Below are positions 7,967 through 17,960 of a stretch of 64,000 nucleotides of DNA, in pieces. Within the stretch, counting starts at the first letter, position 1. Each line of letters opens with the position of its first letter. The translations under genes and the position numbers were made by a program. The DNA lies in NCBI GenBank assembly GCA_019637995.1, contig JAHBUQ010000004.1:62001-126000 (forward strand), read 5' to 3'. This DNA is from Ignavibacteriota bacterium (lineage in GTDB: Bacteria > Bacteroidota > Ignavibacteria > Kapaibacteriales > UBA2268). The notes beneath the pieces were generated by a model. That model had not been told where the DNA came from. It did no database searches and worked only from the letters and a program-made list of their open reading frames with translations.

Positions 7967-9598
7967 ATGCTTAAAGATACTGCCGAAAATTTATTTAAAC
8001 AATCACTCGAAAATGCTTACCCCGAAATTTACCTTGATGTAATTTGTGAAACTCCAAAAAATCCCGAACACGGGGATTTTTCTGTTAATATTGCAATGCA
8101 GCTTGCCAAACCACTTGGAATGCCACCACGTAAGATAGCTGAAAAGATAATCGAAGGGCTTAATGATGATTTGCAAATTATTGAAAAAGTTGAAATTGCA
8201 GGTCCCGGATTTATCAATATTAAATTTAAAAATGATTTTGTTGCCGGTTCTTTATCTTATATAATAGATTTAGATAAAGAGTTCGGTCGTAGCGACATCG
8301 GAAAATCCCAAAAAGTGAATGTAGAATATGTAAGCGCCAATCCTACAGGACTTTTGCATTTAGGTCATGGTAGAAATGCCGTCATAGGTGATACAATATC
8401 AAATTTGTATGAAGCTTTGGGCTACGATGTAACCAGAGAATATTATTTCAATAATGCCGGTAATCAGATGAATAATCTTGCAAAATCAATTTTCGCAAGA
8501 TATAATCAAATTAATACACCTGATTTCCCATTCCCCGAAGACGGTTATCACGGTGATTATATCAAACTGATTGCCGAAGATTTAAAAAAAGAGTATCCCG
8601 AAGGATTTCCCGGTTCGGAAAGTGAAGTACTTGAACTTTGCAGACTTAGCGGTGAGAAATGGTGCTTTGCCAAGATTACTAGTACTCTTGAGAGAATGAA
8701 AATATCTCAGGATGTATTCTATAATGAAGATACACTCTACAAAGACGGCAAAATTGAGGAAGTAATAAGCGAATTCAAATCTCTTGGTTTAGCTTACGAA
8801 AAAGATGGAGCTTTGTGGCTTAAATTATCTGAAATGGGGCTCGAAGATGACCGTGTGATTGTCAAATCAAGTGGAGAACCTACATACAGACTACCTGATA
8901 TCGCTTATCACCGTGAGAAATTCAAGCGGGGTTTCGACATATTGATTGATGTATTCGGAGCTGACCATATAGCTACTGTACCCGATGTATTAGCCGGCGT
9001 AAAAGCTTTGGGATATGACTCTGACAAAGTTAAAGTATTAATTCATCAATTTGTCAGTCTGACCGAGAATGGTCAGCAAGTCAAAATGAGCAAACGAACA
9101 GGTAAAAGTTATACCTTAGATGATTTACTTGACGAAGTGGGAGAAGATGTTGTAAGATTCTTTCTCTTAATGCGTTCGATTGGCACTCATCTTGAGTTTG
9201 ACTTATCTCTTGCACGTGAACAAAGCGATAAGAATCCTGTATTTTATCTTCAGTATGCTCATGCAAGAATCTGTTCAGTATTTGATAAAGCAGCTGAGTT
9301 GCAAAATATTGAATATGACTTAAGCCTTTTAAATTCGCCTGAAGAACTGAATTTGATTAAAAAACTTCATTTATTACCGGATACAATTATCGCCTCAGCA
9401 AACAAATTTGAGCCGCAAATACTTGCTGAATATTTAAGAGAAACAGCTGGATTATTTCATGCATTTTATCATAACCACAGAATAATCGGTGTAGATGAAA
9501 AACTCGGTGCGTCAAGACTTAAGTTAGCAAAAGCTACAAAAACTGTAATTGGAAACGGTCTCAGAATACTTGGAATTAATGCCCCCGAACGTATGTAA
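7967..9598 (+). CDS. argS: Arginyl-tRNA synthetase
   Basis: This class I enzyme charges tRNA-Arg. The 543 residues show the N-terminal Add-1 domain (NPEHGDFSVNIAMQLAK), the HIGH motif as HLGHG preceded by VEYVSANPTGLL, and the KMSKR loop as KMSKRTGKSYTLDDL. The C-terminal anticodon-binding domain ends in GLRILGINAPERM, typical of ArgS. Length is normal. The gene follows rsfS with only one intervening base pair step and is followed 23 bases later by the CDGSH gene. Confidence 0.97.
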   Translation: MLKDTAENLFKQSLENAYPEIYLDVICETPKNPEHGDFSVNIAMQLAKPLGMPPRKIAEKIIEGLNDDLQIIEKVEIAGPGFINIKFKNDFVAGSLSYIIDLDKEFGRSDIGKSQKVNVEYVSANPTGLLHLGHGRNAVIGDTISNLYEALGYDVTREYYFNNAGNQMNNLAKSIFARYNQINTPDFPFPEDGYHGDYIKLIAEDLKKEYPEGFPGSESEVLELCRLSGEKWCFAKITSTLERMKISQDVFYNEDTLYKDGKIEEVISEFKSLGLAYEKDGALWLKLSEMGLEDDRVIVKSSGEPTYRLPDIAYHREKFKRGFDILIDVFGADHIATVPDVLAGVKALGYDSDKVKVLIHQFVSLTENGQQVKMSKRTGKSYTLDDLLDEVGEDVVRFFLLMRSIGTHLEFDLSLAREQSDKNPVFYLQYAHARICSVFDKAAELQNIEYDLSLLNSPEELNLIKKLHLLPDTIIASANKFEPQILAEYLRETAGLFHAFYHNHRIIGVDEKLGASRLKLAKATKTVIGNGLRILGINAPERM

Positions 9599-9621
9599 TA
9601 TAAATTTATAGGAAGGAAAAA

Positions 9622-9861
9622 ATGATGGAAGTAGTAATTGCTCAAAAGCATTCATACAAAGTTGAATTAGAAGCCGGAACTTATTGGTGGTGTGCCTGCG
9701 GAAGGTCTGCAAAACAGCCTTTCTGCGATGGCTCTCATAAAGGTACAGGGTTTTCTCCGACAGAATTAGTAATAAGCGAAAAGAAACTTTATGCCCTCTG
9801 CGGTTGTAAACATGCTCCGAAAGCCCCTTTCTGCGATGGAACGCATAGAAATCTTGAATAA
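9622..9861 (+). CDS. Double CDGSH-type iron-sulfur protein
   Basis: A 79-residue protein with two complete CDGSH motifs: CACGRSAKQPFCDGSH and CGCKHAPKAPFCDGTH. Each offers three Cys and one His to bind a 2Fe-2S cluster, so one chain could hold two clusters. CDGSH proteins act in redox sensing or cluster and electron transfer. The start follows a good ribosome site (AGGAAGG); ATG at 9622 or 9625 are equally possible. It is the last gene before a strong hairpin terminator. Confidence 0.92.
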   Translation: MMEVVIAQKHSYKVELEAGTYWWCACGRSAKQPFCDGSHKGTGFSPTELVISEKKLYALCGCKHAPKAPFCDGTHRNLE

Positions 9862-9870
9862 AAAATAAAT

Positions 9871-9911
9871 AAAAGCGGCAGTTTTAAGAACTTCTTAAAT
9901 CTGCCGCTTTT
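9871..9911. terminator. Bidirectional hairpin terminator between CDGSH gene and rpmB
   Basis: The perfect inverted repeat AAAAGCGGCAG / CTGCCGCTTTT encloses about 19 bases. A-rich sequence on one side and T-rich on the other let it work for both the plus-strand operon and the converging rpmB gene. Confidence 0.8.
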
Positions 9912-9930
9912 AAAATTTTTTGTCAAAAAA

Positions 9931-10152
9931 TTATGCTGATAATTCCTTGAGCATGGCTTTGTAGCCTTTTTTATCTAATGTTCTGATAGCCTTAGCTGTA
10001 ACTTTCAATGTAATCCAGCGACCTTCTTCAGGAATCCAAATTCTTTTCTTCTGAAGGTTAGGCAAAAATCTTCTTCTGGTCTTATTGTGAGCATGAGAAA
10101 CATTGTTGCCCGTTAAGACGCCAGTGCCGGTTAATTCACATCTTCTTGCCAT
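9931..10152 (-). CDS. rpmB: 50S ribosomal protein L28
   Basis: A 73-residue basic protein of the large ribosomal subunit. It has the L28 features MARRCELTGTGVLTGNNVSHA near the start, KTRRRFLPNLQKKRIW, and WITLKVTAKAIRTLDKKG. The first Cys of the zinc-binding type is present but the remaining ones are not, so this is the zinc-free form. It is a single gene with a terminator downstream and about 75 bases to the next gene. Confidence 0.96.
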   Translation of the reverse strand: MARRCELTGTGVLTGNNVSHAHNKTRRRFLPNLQKKRIWIPEEGRWITLKVTAKAIRTLDKKGYKAMLKELSA

Positions 10153-10227
10153 TTTATTATCCTTTAGTAAATTTCATTTTTAAACGAACTCAAAAATACA
10201 CTTTTTTTTGGAATTTACCAAAATATT

Positions 10228-11415
10228 TTAGCCGTTTATAAGATTTTGATAACTATTATATATAATTCCTATACTTTTTTCCCAAGTATAATTTTCTAAA
10301 ATATAACTTCTTGCCGCCCAGCCAAGTTTTAAGGCTTCTTGCGGATTATTCGTGAGATACTTAATATGCCTCAAATAATCTTCTTTATTCCTCGCAATAA
10401 TTAATCCTTCATTTTCACCGGCTTTGATACCTTCTGCCGATACAGGCGAAGCTATAACAGGGAGTTCCATAGCCATTGCCTCGAGAATTTTAATTCTGAT
10501 ACCACCACCAACAAATAGTGGGGCTATATAGATTCCTGCAGCACTCATGTATGGAATCACGCTTGGAACAAATCCAAGCACATCTGTATTTTTACAAAAA
10601 TGGAACTCGGCAGGCGGATTTTTCCCCAAAAGCTGAAGCCGTATTTCAGGATTGATTATAGCTAATCCGGGCATTACTTCATTCAGAAACCATCTGATTG
10701 CTTCTATATTATGAATCCAGTCATAAGTGGTGGCATGAATTAGCGTGGTCACTTTTTTTTCAGAATCAATTCTTTTCCAGTTATCAAGATTGATTCCGGG
10801 ACCGGCAACGACAATATTAGCATTAAGTGAAATGTGCTTTGCAAGCTCTGCATCTTCATTAGTAATGGGAAAACTGACCGAAGCTTTTCCTATAAGCTCT
10901 GCTTCACGCCTTAGCAATTTTCTTGTTTGATTTGAAATATACACTTTCTTAGGGTCAAACTTTGATAGTCTTGACAAGTATCTTTTCCAAATAAGATGTT
11001 CTACATTATGCAGACGTATTCCGGCTGGAATTCCTAAAGCCTCCTGAAGTCTTATTGCAATAGGCGCCATTGCGGTATGGTCAGCATGAATTATATCAAA
11101 TTGTTCAACTTTTGCTAACTTCAGAAGGTAATTAAAAATTTCATCGGAATAATGTTTAGTTAGGTATAACGGCTCTTTTTGAAATAAAGACTTTAAAATA
11201 AGTGGCAGGGTGTTTTTAGTAGAATGTTTGTATAATATAATTTTACCAATTTTTTCAGCATTTTTTAGTAATTCCTTTGGAGGTTCCGATAAAGAAAAAC
11301 AAAAGAAAGTAACATCAGCTTTCATCGCTAATTGTCTGAAAGTGCTGGCTATTCCAATTTTTCCGCCATCAGTTTCAGGGAATGGAAACTGAGGAGCAAG
11401 CTGAAGTATTTTCAT
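10228..11415 (-). CDS. Glycosyltransferase, GT4-like
   Basis: A 395-residue GT-B-fold enzyme. The N-terminus MKILQLAPQFPFPETDGGKIG is the glycine-rich acceptor loop of GT4 proteins; the C-terminal half has LLGKNPPAEF, then VLGFVPSVIPYMSAAGIYIAPLF and GGGIRIKILEAMAMELPVIAS, with the E-x7-E-like nucleotide-sugar site. It probably builds surface polysaccharide or glycolipid. Its start overlaps the end of the GT2 gene by 4 bases (ATGA), so both are translated together. Donor and acceptor sugars cannot be told. Confidence 0.9.
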   Translation of the reverse strand: MKILQLAPQFPFPETDGGKIGIASTFRQLAMKADVTFFCFSLSEPPKELLKNAEKIGKIILYKHSTKNTLPLILKSLFQKEPLYLTKHYSDEIFNYLLKLAKVEQFDIIHADHTAMAPIAIRLQEALGIPAGIRLHNVEHLIWKRYLSRLSKFDPKKVYISNQTRKLLRREAELIGKASVSFPITNEDAELAKHISLNANIVVAGPGINLDNWKRIDSEKKVTTLIHATTYDWIHNIEAIRWFLNEVMPGLAIINPEIRLQLLGKNPPAEFHFCKNTDVLGFVPSVIPYMSAAGIYIAPLFVGGGIRIKILEAMAMELPVIASPVSAEGIKAGENEGLIIARNKEDYLRHIKYLTNNPQEALKLGWAARSYILENYTWEKSIGIIYNSYQNLING

Positions 11416-12347
11416 TTCTTTTTGAATAATTTTCTTGAAATTACAGATTTATAAAATAAGAACTGACTGCGAAAAGCACTTTTTCCAAGAGTAACATCAT
11501 ACATCAGATGCTTTGGTACAACCATTCTTTCATTCCGATAAGCCATAAATGAAACAGAAATCATTCCGAAAATACCTTCAAAATATGCAGCAGGTCTTAT
11601 TTTTTTATATATTGCCTCAATTGTGGCAGTCATCAAAAATACCATCGAACGCCCTAAAGCCTTGAAAAAAGGCATATATTTCCACTGATAACGTAACAAC
11701 TGTTTGTTAATCTTAACCCAGCGGTCATCAGCAATTCTGTTATTTCGTGAAGCAAAATGCAGAGTACGGATATCAGGGAAATATCTTATACTAAATCCTG
11801 CCATAATAGCTCGTGTGCAAAAATCAAGTTCTTCAAAGCCGAACTCCCAGAATCCTCCAATTTTATCAAAAACTCGTCGGCGAATACCTGCACCTGTACC
11901 GGGAAATATATTGGATTTGAATCCATCGGACGGAATATTTGTTTTATCAACCTCTAAAGGATACCACTCCCAAATCTTGTAATTATCACGTACTTCAATA
12001 TCTTCAGAGCAGAGAATGTCAATATTCGGATTCTTCTCAAATATTTCGCAAACACGGCTGAATGCATTTGGATCTTCCGGGTATGAATCATCATCAGTGC
12101 GCCAGAGAATGTCACCTTTTGAACGTGCCACAGCAATATTCAGCGACCTGATATCGAAATTCTCAGGTAGCCATGTATAATCAATATCAGGAAAATCAGA
12201 TTGCATCATCTCACGGGTACCATCATCAGAGCCGTTATCTACTATAATTATTTCCTTATTGGGGTGAGTCTGAGCCAAATAACTCAAAATTGTATCCCTA
12301 AGGTCTTCTCGCCTGTTTCGTGTTACTATTATTACGCTTACTTTCAT
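11412..12347 (-). CDS. Glycosyltransferase, GT2 family
   Basis: A 311-residue GT-A-fold enzyme. It begins VSVIIVTRNRREDLRDTILS, followed by IIIVDNGSDDGT, and a metal-binding acidic cluster in ILWRTDDDSYPED; GGFWEFGFEELDFCTRA is the conserved acceptor-side motif. A hydrophobic stretch near residue 230 may associate with the membrane. It is the first gene of a two-gene run with the GT4 enzyme, a set likely to extend a surface glycan. The 230 bases upstream separate it from divergent flavodoxin. Confidence 0.9.
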   Translation of the reverse strand: MKVSVIIVTRNRREDLRDTILSYLAQTHPNKEIIIVDNGSDDGTREMMQSDFPDIDYTWLPENFDIRSLNIAVARSKGDILWRTDDDSYPEDPNAFSRVCEIFEKNPNIDILCSEDIEVRDNYKIWEWYPLEVDKTNIPSDGFKSNIFPGTGAGIRRRVFDKIGGFWEFGFEELDFCTRAIMAGFSIRYFPDIRTLHFASRNNRIADDRWVKINKQLLRYQWKYMPFFKALGRSMVFLMTATIEAIYKKIRPAAYFEGIFGMISVSFMAYRNERMVVPKHLMYDVTLGKSAFRSQFLFYKSVISRKLFKKK

Positions 12348-12581
12348 ACAATTAAATATGCATTCAAAAATCTTTCAAAAATAAGGAAAATATGTCAAAA
12401 AATGAGATTAATCCGAAAAAAGTTTGTTATTCTGAACTATTTCAGTTAAATTTACGTTTCTTTACACTTATTATCGAAAAATATTTGCTTAGTTTGAAAA
12501 TATTTGATTTATTTGAATATATGTTTTTTACAAATTTGAAATTTTATTTATTATTATTTTTCTTAAAAAAGGAGATTTAAA

Positions 12582-13091
12582 ATGCAAGTTGGTTTGTTTT
12601 ATGGAACAAATACAGGTAACACAGAAACAGTAGCTCAGATGCTGGCTGAAGAATTAAAATCAAGCGGGTTTGAAGTTGATGTTCTTGATATGGCAAGTGC
12701 TGCAGTAGATGATATGTCAGGATTTGATAATATCATTATTGCTTGCCCAACATGGAATGACGGCGAACTTCAGGACGATTGGGATGCAGTTTTTGCTGAA
12801 TTTGAAAGATTTGACTTCAGCGGAAAGAAAGTTGCCTTCTTAGGCCTTGGCGATCAGGACGGCTATCCTGATAATTTCCTCGATGCTCTTGGCACTTTGG
12901 CTAAACCGGTTTTAAAAAATGGTGGTACTATCGTTGGCTATTGGTCAACAGATGGTTACGATTTCTCAGAATCAACAGCTATAGGCGAAAATGGTAAATT
13001 CTATGGTCTTGGTATAGACCAGGATAATCAGGAAGATTTAACTGAAGAGCGAATCAAAACTTGGGTTGCTCAGCTTAAATCAGAATTCTAA
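12582..13091 (+). CDS. fldA: Flavodoxin
   Basis: A 169-residue FMN-binding electron carrier that can replace ferredoxin. The phosphate loop GTNTGNTE is at residues 9-16, the second FMN loop is PTWNDGELQDDW near 65-76, and the third is GLGDQDGYPDNF. The length with the 20-residue insertion puts it in the long-chain class. A strong ribosome site AAAGGAGAT precedes the ATG. The upstream 230 bases are very AT-rich with no identifiable operator, so regulation by iron is only expected from the family. Confidence 0.94.
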   Translation: MQVGLFYGTNTGNTETVAQMLAEELKSSGFEVDVLDMASAAVDDMSGFDNIIIACPTWNDGELQDDWDAVFAEFERFDFSGKKVAFLGLGDQDGYPDNFLDALGTLAKPVLKNGGTIVGYWSTDGYDFSESTAIGENGKFYGLGIDQDNQEDLTEERIKTWVAQLKSEF

Positions 13092-13114
13092 TCAAATTCT
13101 TGATTTCAAAATTT

Positions 13115-13147
13115 CAAGGGACTGCTAAGTGTTTATGCAGTCCCTTG
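13115..13147. terminator. Hairpin terminator downstream of flavodoxin
   Basis: Perfect 11-base inverted repeat CAAGGGACTGC / GCAGTCCCTTG with an 11-base loop, followed by T-rich sequence. The right arm overlaps the last codons of the converging GlmU-like gene, so it may stop transcription in both directions. Confidence 0.78.
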
Positions 13148-14383
13148 TTTATTATATTCAACTCTCAAAAGCTCAATTTCCTCATCTGACAAAACTTTAT
13201 TTCTTCTTGCCATAACAATTCGAGAAGTTTCAATTGCTTTTTCAAATCTGTAAGTTGGTGAATTAGTCTTTCCACCCCAGGTAAATGATTTGATAAAATT
13301 CGGCAAAAACCACTCTTTAACCAATATACCGCAAACGCCTGCAACTGTTCCGGTTGTAAACATGCTGTTTATTCCGGTTTTTGTATGGTCGCCACACATC
13401 AGACCAAGGAATATTCTTCCGGTTTTGACGTCTTTGTGTGGTAAAACCATATTGATTTCTGAATATGTATTCTTTAGGTCGGAATTATTGGTATCAGCAC
13501 CTAAATTTACCCATTCTCCGATATATGAATGTCCAAGAAAACCCTCATGCTGCTTATTTGAGTAAGAATGAATAATTGTATTTTCAAGCTCACCGCCAAT
13601 TTTGCACCATTCACCAAATGAGCAATCTTCATATATTTTTGCACCGATTTTGATTGTAGAATTATCTCCGATATAGCAAGGTCCGATAACGGTTGATTGT
13701 GCCATTATCTTCACATTATCTCCAATGATAATTGCACCTTTTGATGCGTCGAGTACTACTGAAGGAGATATTTTTATATTTTTTCCAAGTAAAATTCTTG
13801 TTGGATTTTCAGCATATATTCCTTGAAAATCAGCGATAAAAAGACTGTGATAATTTGGAAAAAATTCTGCATCGGATTCAATTTCCTGACCATTGAGAAA
13901 AATAGCATCCCAAATATATTCAATGCTATTCAAATTCACTTCAAGACAATTGAAATTTGAAAAGACATCGTTCTCTAAATTGACTAAATCATTATTAATT
14001 AAATAATCAAATATTTCTTGATTGTGCACTTTGCAATAAAGTCCGACAAGATTTCCATTTGATTTTATCAAAAAGCTGTCATAACTTGATTTGTAATCCT
14101 CAACTATATCTACAAAATCTTTGCTTATAACAACATTGCCCGATAAAAACAGAGTATCATCAATTACAATTTTGTGATTCAGGATATCAAATCTTTTGAA
14201 AAATGAGTTCAGCCATTTTTTTCTACCGAGATAAGCAATATTAGAATTTATGAAATAGTAATATGATTTTTCAAATAGCCTAAGTGCACCTACTCTCACT
14301 TCCCAAGAGCAATGAGTTAAAGAAAACGGGTAGAGATCCTCCACCCGTTCATTTTCAAACAAAACAATATTTTTCATAATCAT
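13133..14383 (-). CDS. GlmU-like sugar nucleotidyltransferase/acetyltransferase (Bacteroidota/Chlorobiota type)
   Basis: A 416-residue protein of the alternative GlmU family found in Bacteroidota and Chlorobiota, thought to make UDP-N-acetylglucosamine for peptidoglycan and lipid A. The N-terminus has LYPFSLTHCSWEVRVGALRL, a degenerate nucleotidyltransferase start, and the C-terminal half is a left-handed beta-helix of hexapeptides (IIIGDNVKIMAQSTVIGPCYIGDNS, split over two coils). The ATG overlaps the FKBP stop as TAATG, which favours this start and translational coupling; a second ATG two codons later is possible. Activity is inferred from the family. Confidence 0.85.
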   Translation of the reverse strand: MIMKNIVLFENERVEDLYPFSLTHCSWEVRVGALRLFEKSYYYFINSNIAYLGRKKWLNSFFKRFDILNHKIVIDDTLFLSGNVVISKDFVDIVEDYKSSYDSFLIKSNGNLVGLYCKVHNQEIFDYLINNDLVNLENDVFSNFNCLEVNLNSIEYIWDAIFLNGQEIESDAEFFPNYHSLFIADFQGIYAENPTRILLGKNIKISPSVVLDASKGAIIIGDNVKIMAQSTVIGPCYIGDNSTIKIGAKIYEDCSFGEWCKIGGELENTIIHSYSNKQHEGFLGHSYIGEWVNLGADTNNSDLKNTYSEINMVLPHKDVKTGRIFLGLMCGDHTKTGINSMFTTGTVAGVCGILVKEWFLPNFIKSFTWGGKTNSPTYRFEKAIETSRIVMARRNKVLSDEEIELLRVEYNKQGTA

Positions 14384-14817
14384 TATTTTGATTTAATATC
14401 AAGAAGTTCTACTTCGAAAACTAAAGTCGAATTAGGTGGAATTGAACCCATTTGGCGTGGACCATAAGCTAAATCCGGTGGAATTACAAGTTTACGTTTT
14501 CCACCAATTTTCATAGTCATAACACCTTCATCCCAACCTTTAATTACTCTGCCTTCACCAATTTGGAACTCGAAAGGCTGTCCTCTTTCTTTTGAGCTGT
14601 CAAATACAGTGCCGTCAAGCAATGTACCATGATAATGCACAACGCATGTATTACCTTTTACCGGGCTTATTCCGGTACCTTCTTCAATATCAAAATATTG
14701 AAGTCCGGTTGTTGACTTTGTCATATTTGTCTCCTCTTTTTTAGCAGAGTCTTTGCTGCTGCTGCATGAAGCAACCAATGCTCCTGCGATAAATAAAATC
14801 ATAAATAATCTAAACAT
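14383..14817 (-). CDS. FKBP-type peptidyl-prolyl isomerase lipoprotein
   Basis: A 144-residue lipoprotein that should speed proline isomerisation in folding envelope proteins. The signal ends in a lipobox (LVASC). The FKBP domain begins at TTGLQYFDIEEGTG, with the family features VHYHGTLLDGTVFDSS, GWDEGVMTMKIGGKRKLVIPP and AYGPRQMG, ending in FEVELLDI. It is coupled to the GlmU-like gene downstream and lies about 33 bases after pyrG, so the three may share a transcript. Confidence 0.92.
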   Translation of the reverse strand: MFRLFMILFIAGALVASCSSSKDSAKKEETNMTKSTTGLQYFDIEEGTGISPVKGNTCVVHYHGTLLDGTVFDSSKERGQPFEFQIGEGRVIKGWDEGVMTMKIGGKRKLVIPPDLAYGPRQMGSIPPNSTLVFEVELLDIKSK

Positions 14818-14850
14818 AATAAATCTCCTAAATTTTGTTGAAAAATTATT

Positions 14851-16491
14851 TTAACTCTCTTTTAAATGTTCTTTTTTTCTGTGAAGCACAGCTTTAATGA
14901 AACTTATGAACAAAGGATGCCCTGTAACTGCTCTTGATTTAAGTTCGGGATGGAATTGAACGCCTACAAACCACGGATGGTCTTTCAGCTCGACAATTTC
15001 AACCAGTTTTTCATCCGGGGACAATCCGCTTAAAATCATACCGTGCTTATCAAGTATTTCTCTGAAATTATTATTCAGTTCGTATCTGTGCCTGTGACGT
15101 TCAGAAATCAGATCACTTTGATAAGACGCATAAGCTTTAGTTTCAGGTATTAATTTGCAGGGATATGCACCAAGTCGCATAGTACCACCCTTATCTTTTA
15201 TCTTCTTTTGATCATCCATAAGGTCAATAACATTAAAATCATTTTTCTCGAACTCAGAAGAATTTGCTTCTTTCAATCCGCAGATATTTCTTGCAAACTC
15301 AATCACAGCACACTGCATTCCAAGGCATATTCCGAAAAATGGTATATTATTTTCCCGGATATATTTGATAGCTGAAATTTTTCCTTCAATACCACGATTG
15401 CCAAATCCGGGTCCTACAAGAACACCTTCAACATCTTTAAGTAGTTCAGCGGCATTGGATTCGTTCAAAGTTTCAGAATTAATTAATTCCAGATTAACTC
15501 TTGTGTTATTAATCGAACCGGCATGGATGAATGCTTCAATAATACTCTTGTATGAATCACGATACTTAGTATATTTTCCGACAAGAGCAACTTTGACTTC
15601 ATATTTCGGACTTTTTATCCTTTGAACAAATTTATTCCAGGTATCAAATTCCAGCACAGGAACTCTCATACCGAGCTTATTTAACACATTCTCAGCAAGT
15701 CCTTTCTTGGCAAAAGCTACAGGAACTTCGTAAATTGTATGCTCGACATCAACAACATCAACAACCGAATTCTCTTCAACACTGCAAAAAAGTGCAATTT
15801 TTTGTCTAACATCCTTTGTAATCTTGGATTCTGACCTGCATAGCAAAATATCCGGTTTAATTCCATATTCCATCAAAGTTTTAACAGAATGCTGGGTTGG
15901 TTTGGTTTTTACTTCGCCTGCAGACTGAATGTAAGGAACATAAGTCAAATGAATATTTATTGCTCTTCTCCAACCCAGCTCAAGATTCATTTGTCTTTGA
16001 GCCTCAAGGAAAGGAAGAGATTCAATATCACCCACAGTTCCGCCGATTTCGATAAGAACAAAATCAAAATCACCGTCGAAAACCTTTATCCTGTGCTTTA
16101 TTTCGTCGGTTATATGAGGAATTACCTGTACAGTCTTGCCTAAGTAATGTCCTTTTCTCTCTTTGGTAATCACTTCGAAATATACCTGACCTGTAGTATG
16201 GTTGTTGTTTTTGTTGAGCGAACAGCCCAGAAATCTTTCGTAATGACCTAAATCAAGGTCGGTCTCGGCTCCGTCATCAGTTACAAAAACTTCACCATGC
16301 TGAAACGGATTCATAGTTCCCGGGTCAACATTAATATAAGGGTCAAGTTTCATAATTGTAACATCAAACCCCATTTGCTTGAGTATCAAGCTTAGAGATG
16401 CTGAAGCTATACCTTTACCAAGTGATGAAAGTACACCACCGGTAATAAATATATACTTAGTCTCTTTACTTTTCTTCTGCTTTTTTGCCAT
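14851..16491 (-). CDS. pyrG: CTP synthase
   Basis: CTP synthase makes CTP from UTP, ATP and glutamine. The 546-residue product has the N-terminal synthase domain starting [16 protein letters not shown] with the nucleotide loop, [19 protein letters not shown], and a C-terminal class I glutaminase with the nucleophile elbow GICLGMQCA and His/Glu in QFHPELKSR. Length is normal. Divergent from the sugar-binding lipoprotein with about 150 AT-rich bases between them. Confidence 0.97.
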   Translation of the reverse strand: MAKKQKKSKETKYIFITGGVLSSLGKGIASASLSLILKQMGFDVTIMKLDPYINVDPGTMNPFQHGEVFVTDDGAETDLDLGHYERFLGCSLNKNNNHTTGQVYFEVITKERKGHYLGKTVQVIPHITDEIKHRIKVFDGDFDFVLIEIGGTVGDIESLPFLEAQRQMNLELGWRRAINIHLTYVPYIQSAGEVKTKPTQHSVKTLMEYGIKPDILLCRSESKITKDVRQKIALFCSVEENSVVDVVDVEHTIYEVPVAFAKKGLAENVLNKLGMRVPVLEFDTWNKFVQRIKSPKYEVKVALVGKYTKYRDSYKSIIEAFIHAGSINNTRVNLELINSETLNESNAAELLKDVEGVLVGPGFGNRGIEGKISAIKYIRENNIPFFGICLGMQCAVIEFARNICGLKEANSSEFEKNDFNVIDLMDDQKKIKDKGGTMRLGAYPCKLIPETKAYASYQSDLISERHRHRYELNNNFREILDKHGMILSGLSPDEKLVEIVELKDHPWFVGVQFHPELKSRAVTGHPLFISFIKAVLHRKKEHLKES

Positions 16492-16639
16492 TATAATAAA
16501 TATATTTTATTTTTGGTTAAAAATTTATAGCAAAGATACCTATTTATTACAATTTGTTAAAAGTATTCTTTAAAAAATATGTTATATTGTGAAAATTTTT
16601 TTTCCACAATCGAAAATAGTTATTTTTTTGGAGATAAAT

Positions 16640-17863
16640 ATGCTAAATAAAATATTAATTCTACTCATTACTTTTTTATTTTTCTCACTTTTATCATGTG
16701 ATGATAAACCCGGTGAAAGCCCAAAATCTGAAAATACAATCAAATTCTGGCATTTCTGGAGTGAGCCAAATCAAAGGGTAGCAATTAAATCACTTGTCGA
16801 GCAGTTCGAAGCCGAAAATAATTGTAAAGTCGAAATGACCGAACTTAGTTGGGGAGATGGCAAAACAAAATTATTTGCCGCATTTAATGCAGGTAATCCT
16901 CCGGATGTTCTTGAGCTCGGATCCGATTGGGTTGCTCAGTTTAGTTCTTCAGGTGTTCTAAAACAACTTAGGGATGATGAGATGGGGATTGAGAATTTCA
17001 TTGAATTTTCACTCAATCCTGCTTACTATGAAACAAAACTCTATGCTTTACCATGGATAGTTGATACACGGGTACTATTTTATAACACGGATTTAGTTAA
17101 TCTTGACGAAGCGTCACTATCGGATATTAACAAAATCACAGCTGAAGCAAGCGTAATCAATGAACAAAAAGGTATTTACGGCTGGGGTGCAAACGGCTCT
17201 GACAGGCACAGACTTTACAAAAAAATTGTTTCTATGATTTGGTCTTATGGTGGCGATATTCTTGATTGTAACAATAAACCAGTTTTTAATTCAAAAGAAA
17301 GTGCACTTGCTCTTGATAAATATGCTGAACTAAGCAGAATAGGTCTCATCGAAACACAAAGACAGATTGATGCCGCATTTGTTGACGGGAAAGTAGCTTT
17401 CTGGATTTCAGGAGGTTGGCTTCTTGAGAAAATTAAAAACGAGAATCCGAATCTGAACTATAAGGTAATGACAGTTCCAGGCGTGAATGGCAATCAGGGC
17501 ATTTCTTTTGCCGGAGGTGAATATCTCGCAGTAAGCAATAATTCTCAAAATACGGAATTATCTGAAAAGTTTGTGAGATTTATGACAGACGGAAAGAATT
17601 CAATCGAATTCTGCAAGCAGGTAATTGAAGCCGGTTTTCCGGCTGATAAGAATTATTATAATGATGAATTCTATAGCACACAACCCGATAGATTAATCTT
17701 TGCCAAGCAACTTGAAAGTGCAAGAATGACACCGGTTCATCCTAAATGGCTGGAAATTGAAGAAATTCTTGAAGATGCTGCCGTGCAGGTTATTTATGGA
17801 AAAATGTCGGCAAAAGATGCTTTAATCAATGCAGAATATAAAGTTAAAGAATTAATGAAATGA
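16640..17863 (+). CDS. Extracellular solute-binding lipoprotein, sugar ABC type
   Basis: A 407-residue family 1 solute-binding protein. The ATG at 16640 is chosen because GGAG lies 8 bases upstream and the signal peptide begins there; upstream in-frame starts are unlikely. The lipobox is LLSC. The mature part has IKFWHFWSEP, LVEQFEAENNCKVE, NAGNPPDVLELGSDWV and AFWISGGW, all typical of maltose/multiple-sugar binding proteins. No permease or ATPase lies nearby, so it must work with components elsewhere or act only as a sensor. A hairpin terminator follows. Confidence 0.9.
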   Translation: MLNKILILLITFLFFSLLSCDDKPGESPKSENTIKFWHFWSEPNQRVAIKSLVEQFEAENNCKVEMTELSWGDGKTKLFAAFNAGNPPDVLELGSDWVAQFSSSGVLKQLRDDEMGIENFIEFSLNPAYYETKLYALPWIVDTRVLFYNTDLVNLDEASLSDINKITAEASVINEQKGIYGWGANGSDRHRLYKKIVSMIWSYGGDILDCNNKPVFNSKESALALDKYAELSRIGLIETQRQIDAAFVDGKVAFWISGGWLLEKIKNENPNLNYKVMTVPGVNGNQGISFAGGEYLAVSNNSQNTELSEKFVRFMTDGKNSIEFCKQVIEAGFPADKNYYNDEFYSTQPDRLIFAKQLESARMTPVHPKWLEIEEILEDAAVQVIYGKMSAKDALINAEYKVKELMK

Positions 17864-17871
17864 TGAATATC

Positions 17872-17925
17872 GAGGCTGGCTCATAATAACAAATTTGAGA
17901 TTTTTGATGATTATGGGACAGCCTC
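17872..17925 (+). terminator. Hairpin terminator downstream of solute-binding gene
   Basis: Inverted repeat GAGGCTGGCTCATAAT / ATTATGGGACAGCCTC with two mismatches and a loop of about 22 bases, followed by TTTGATAATT. It sits 9 bases after the stop codon. Confidence 0.65.
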
Positions 17926-17960
17926 TTTGATAATTCACGATATTAACGAATAAGTTTGAA

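Noticed and set aside
16589..16639. Longer N-terminus for the solute-binding protein
   Set aside because: The extension has no signal features and the GGAG site fits the ATG at 16640.
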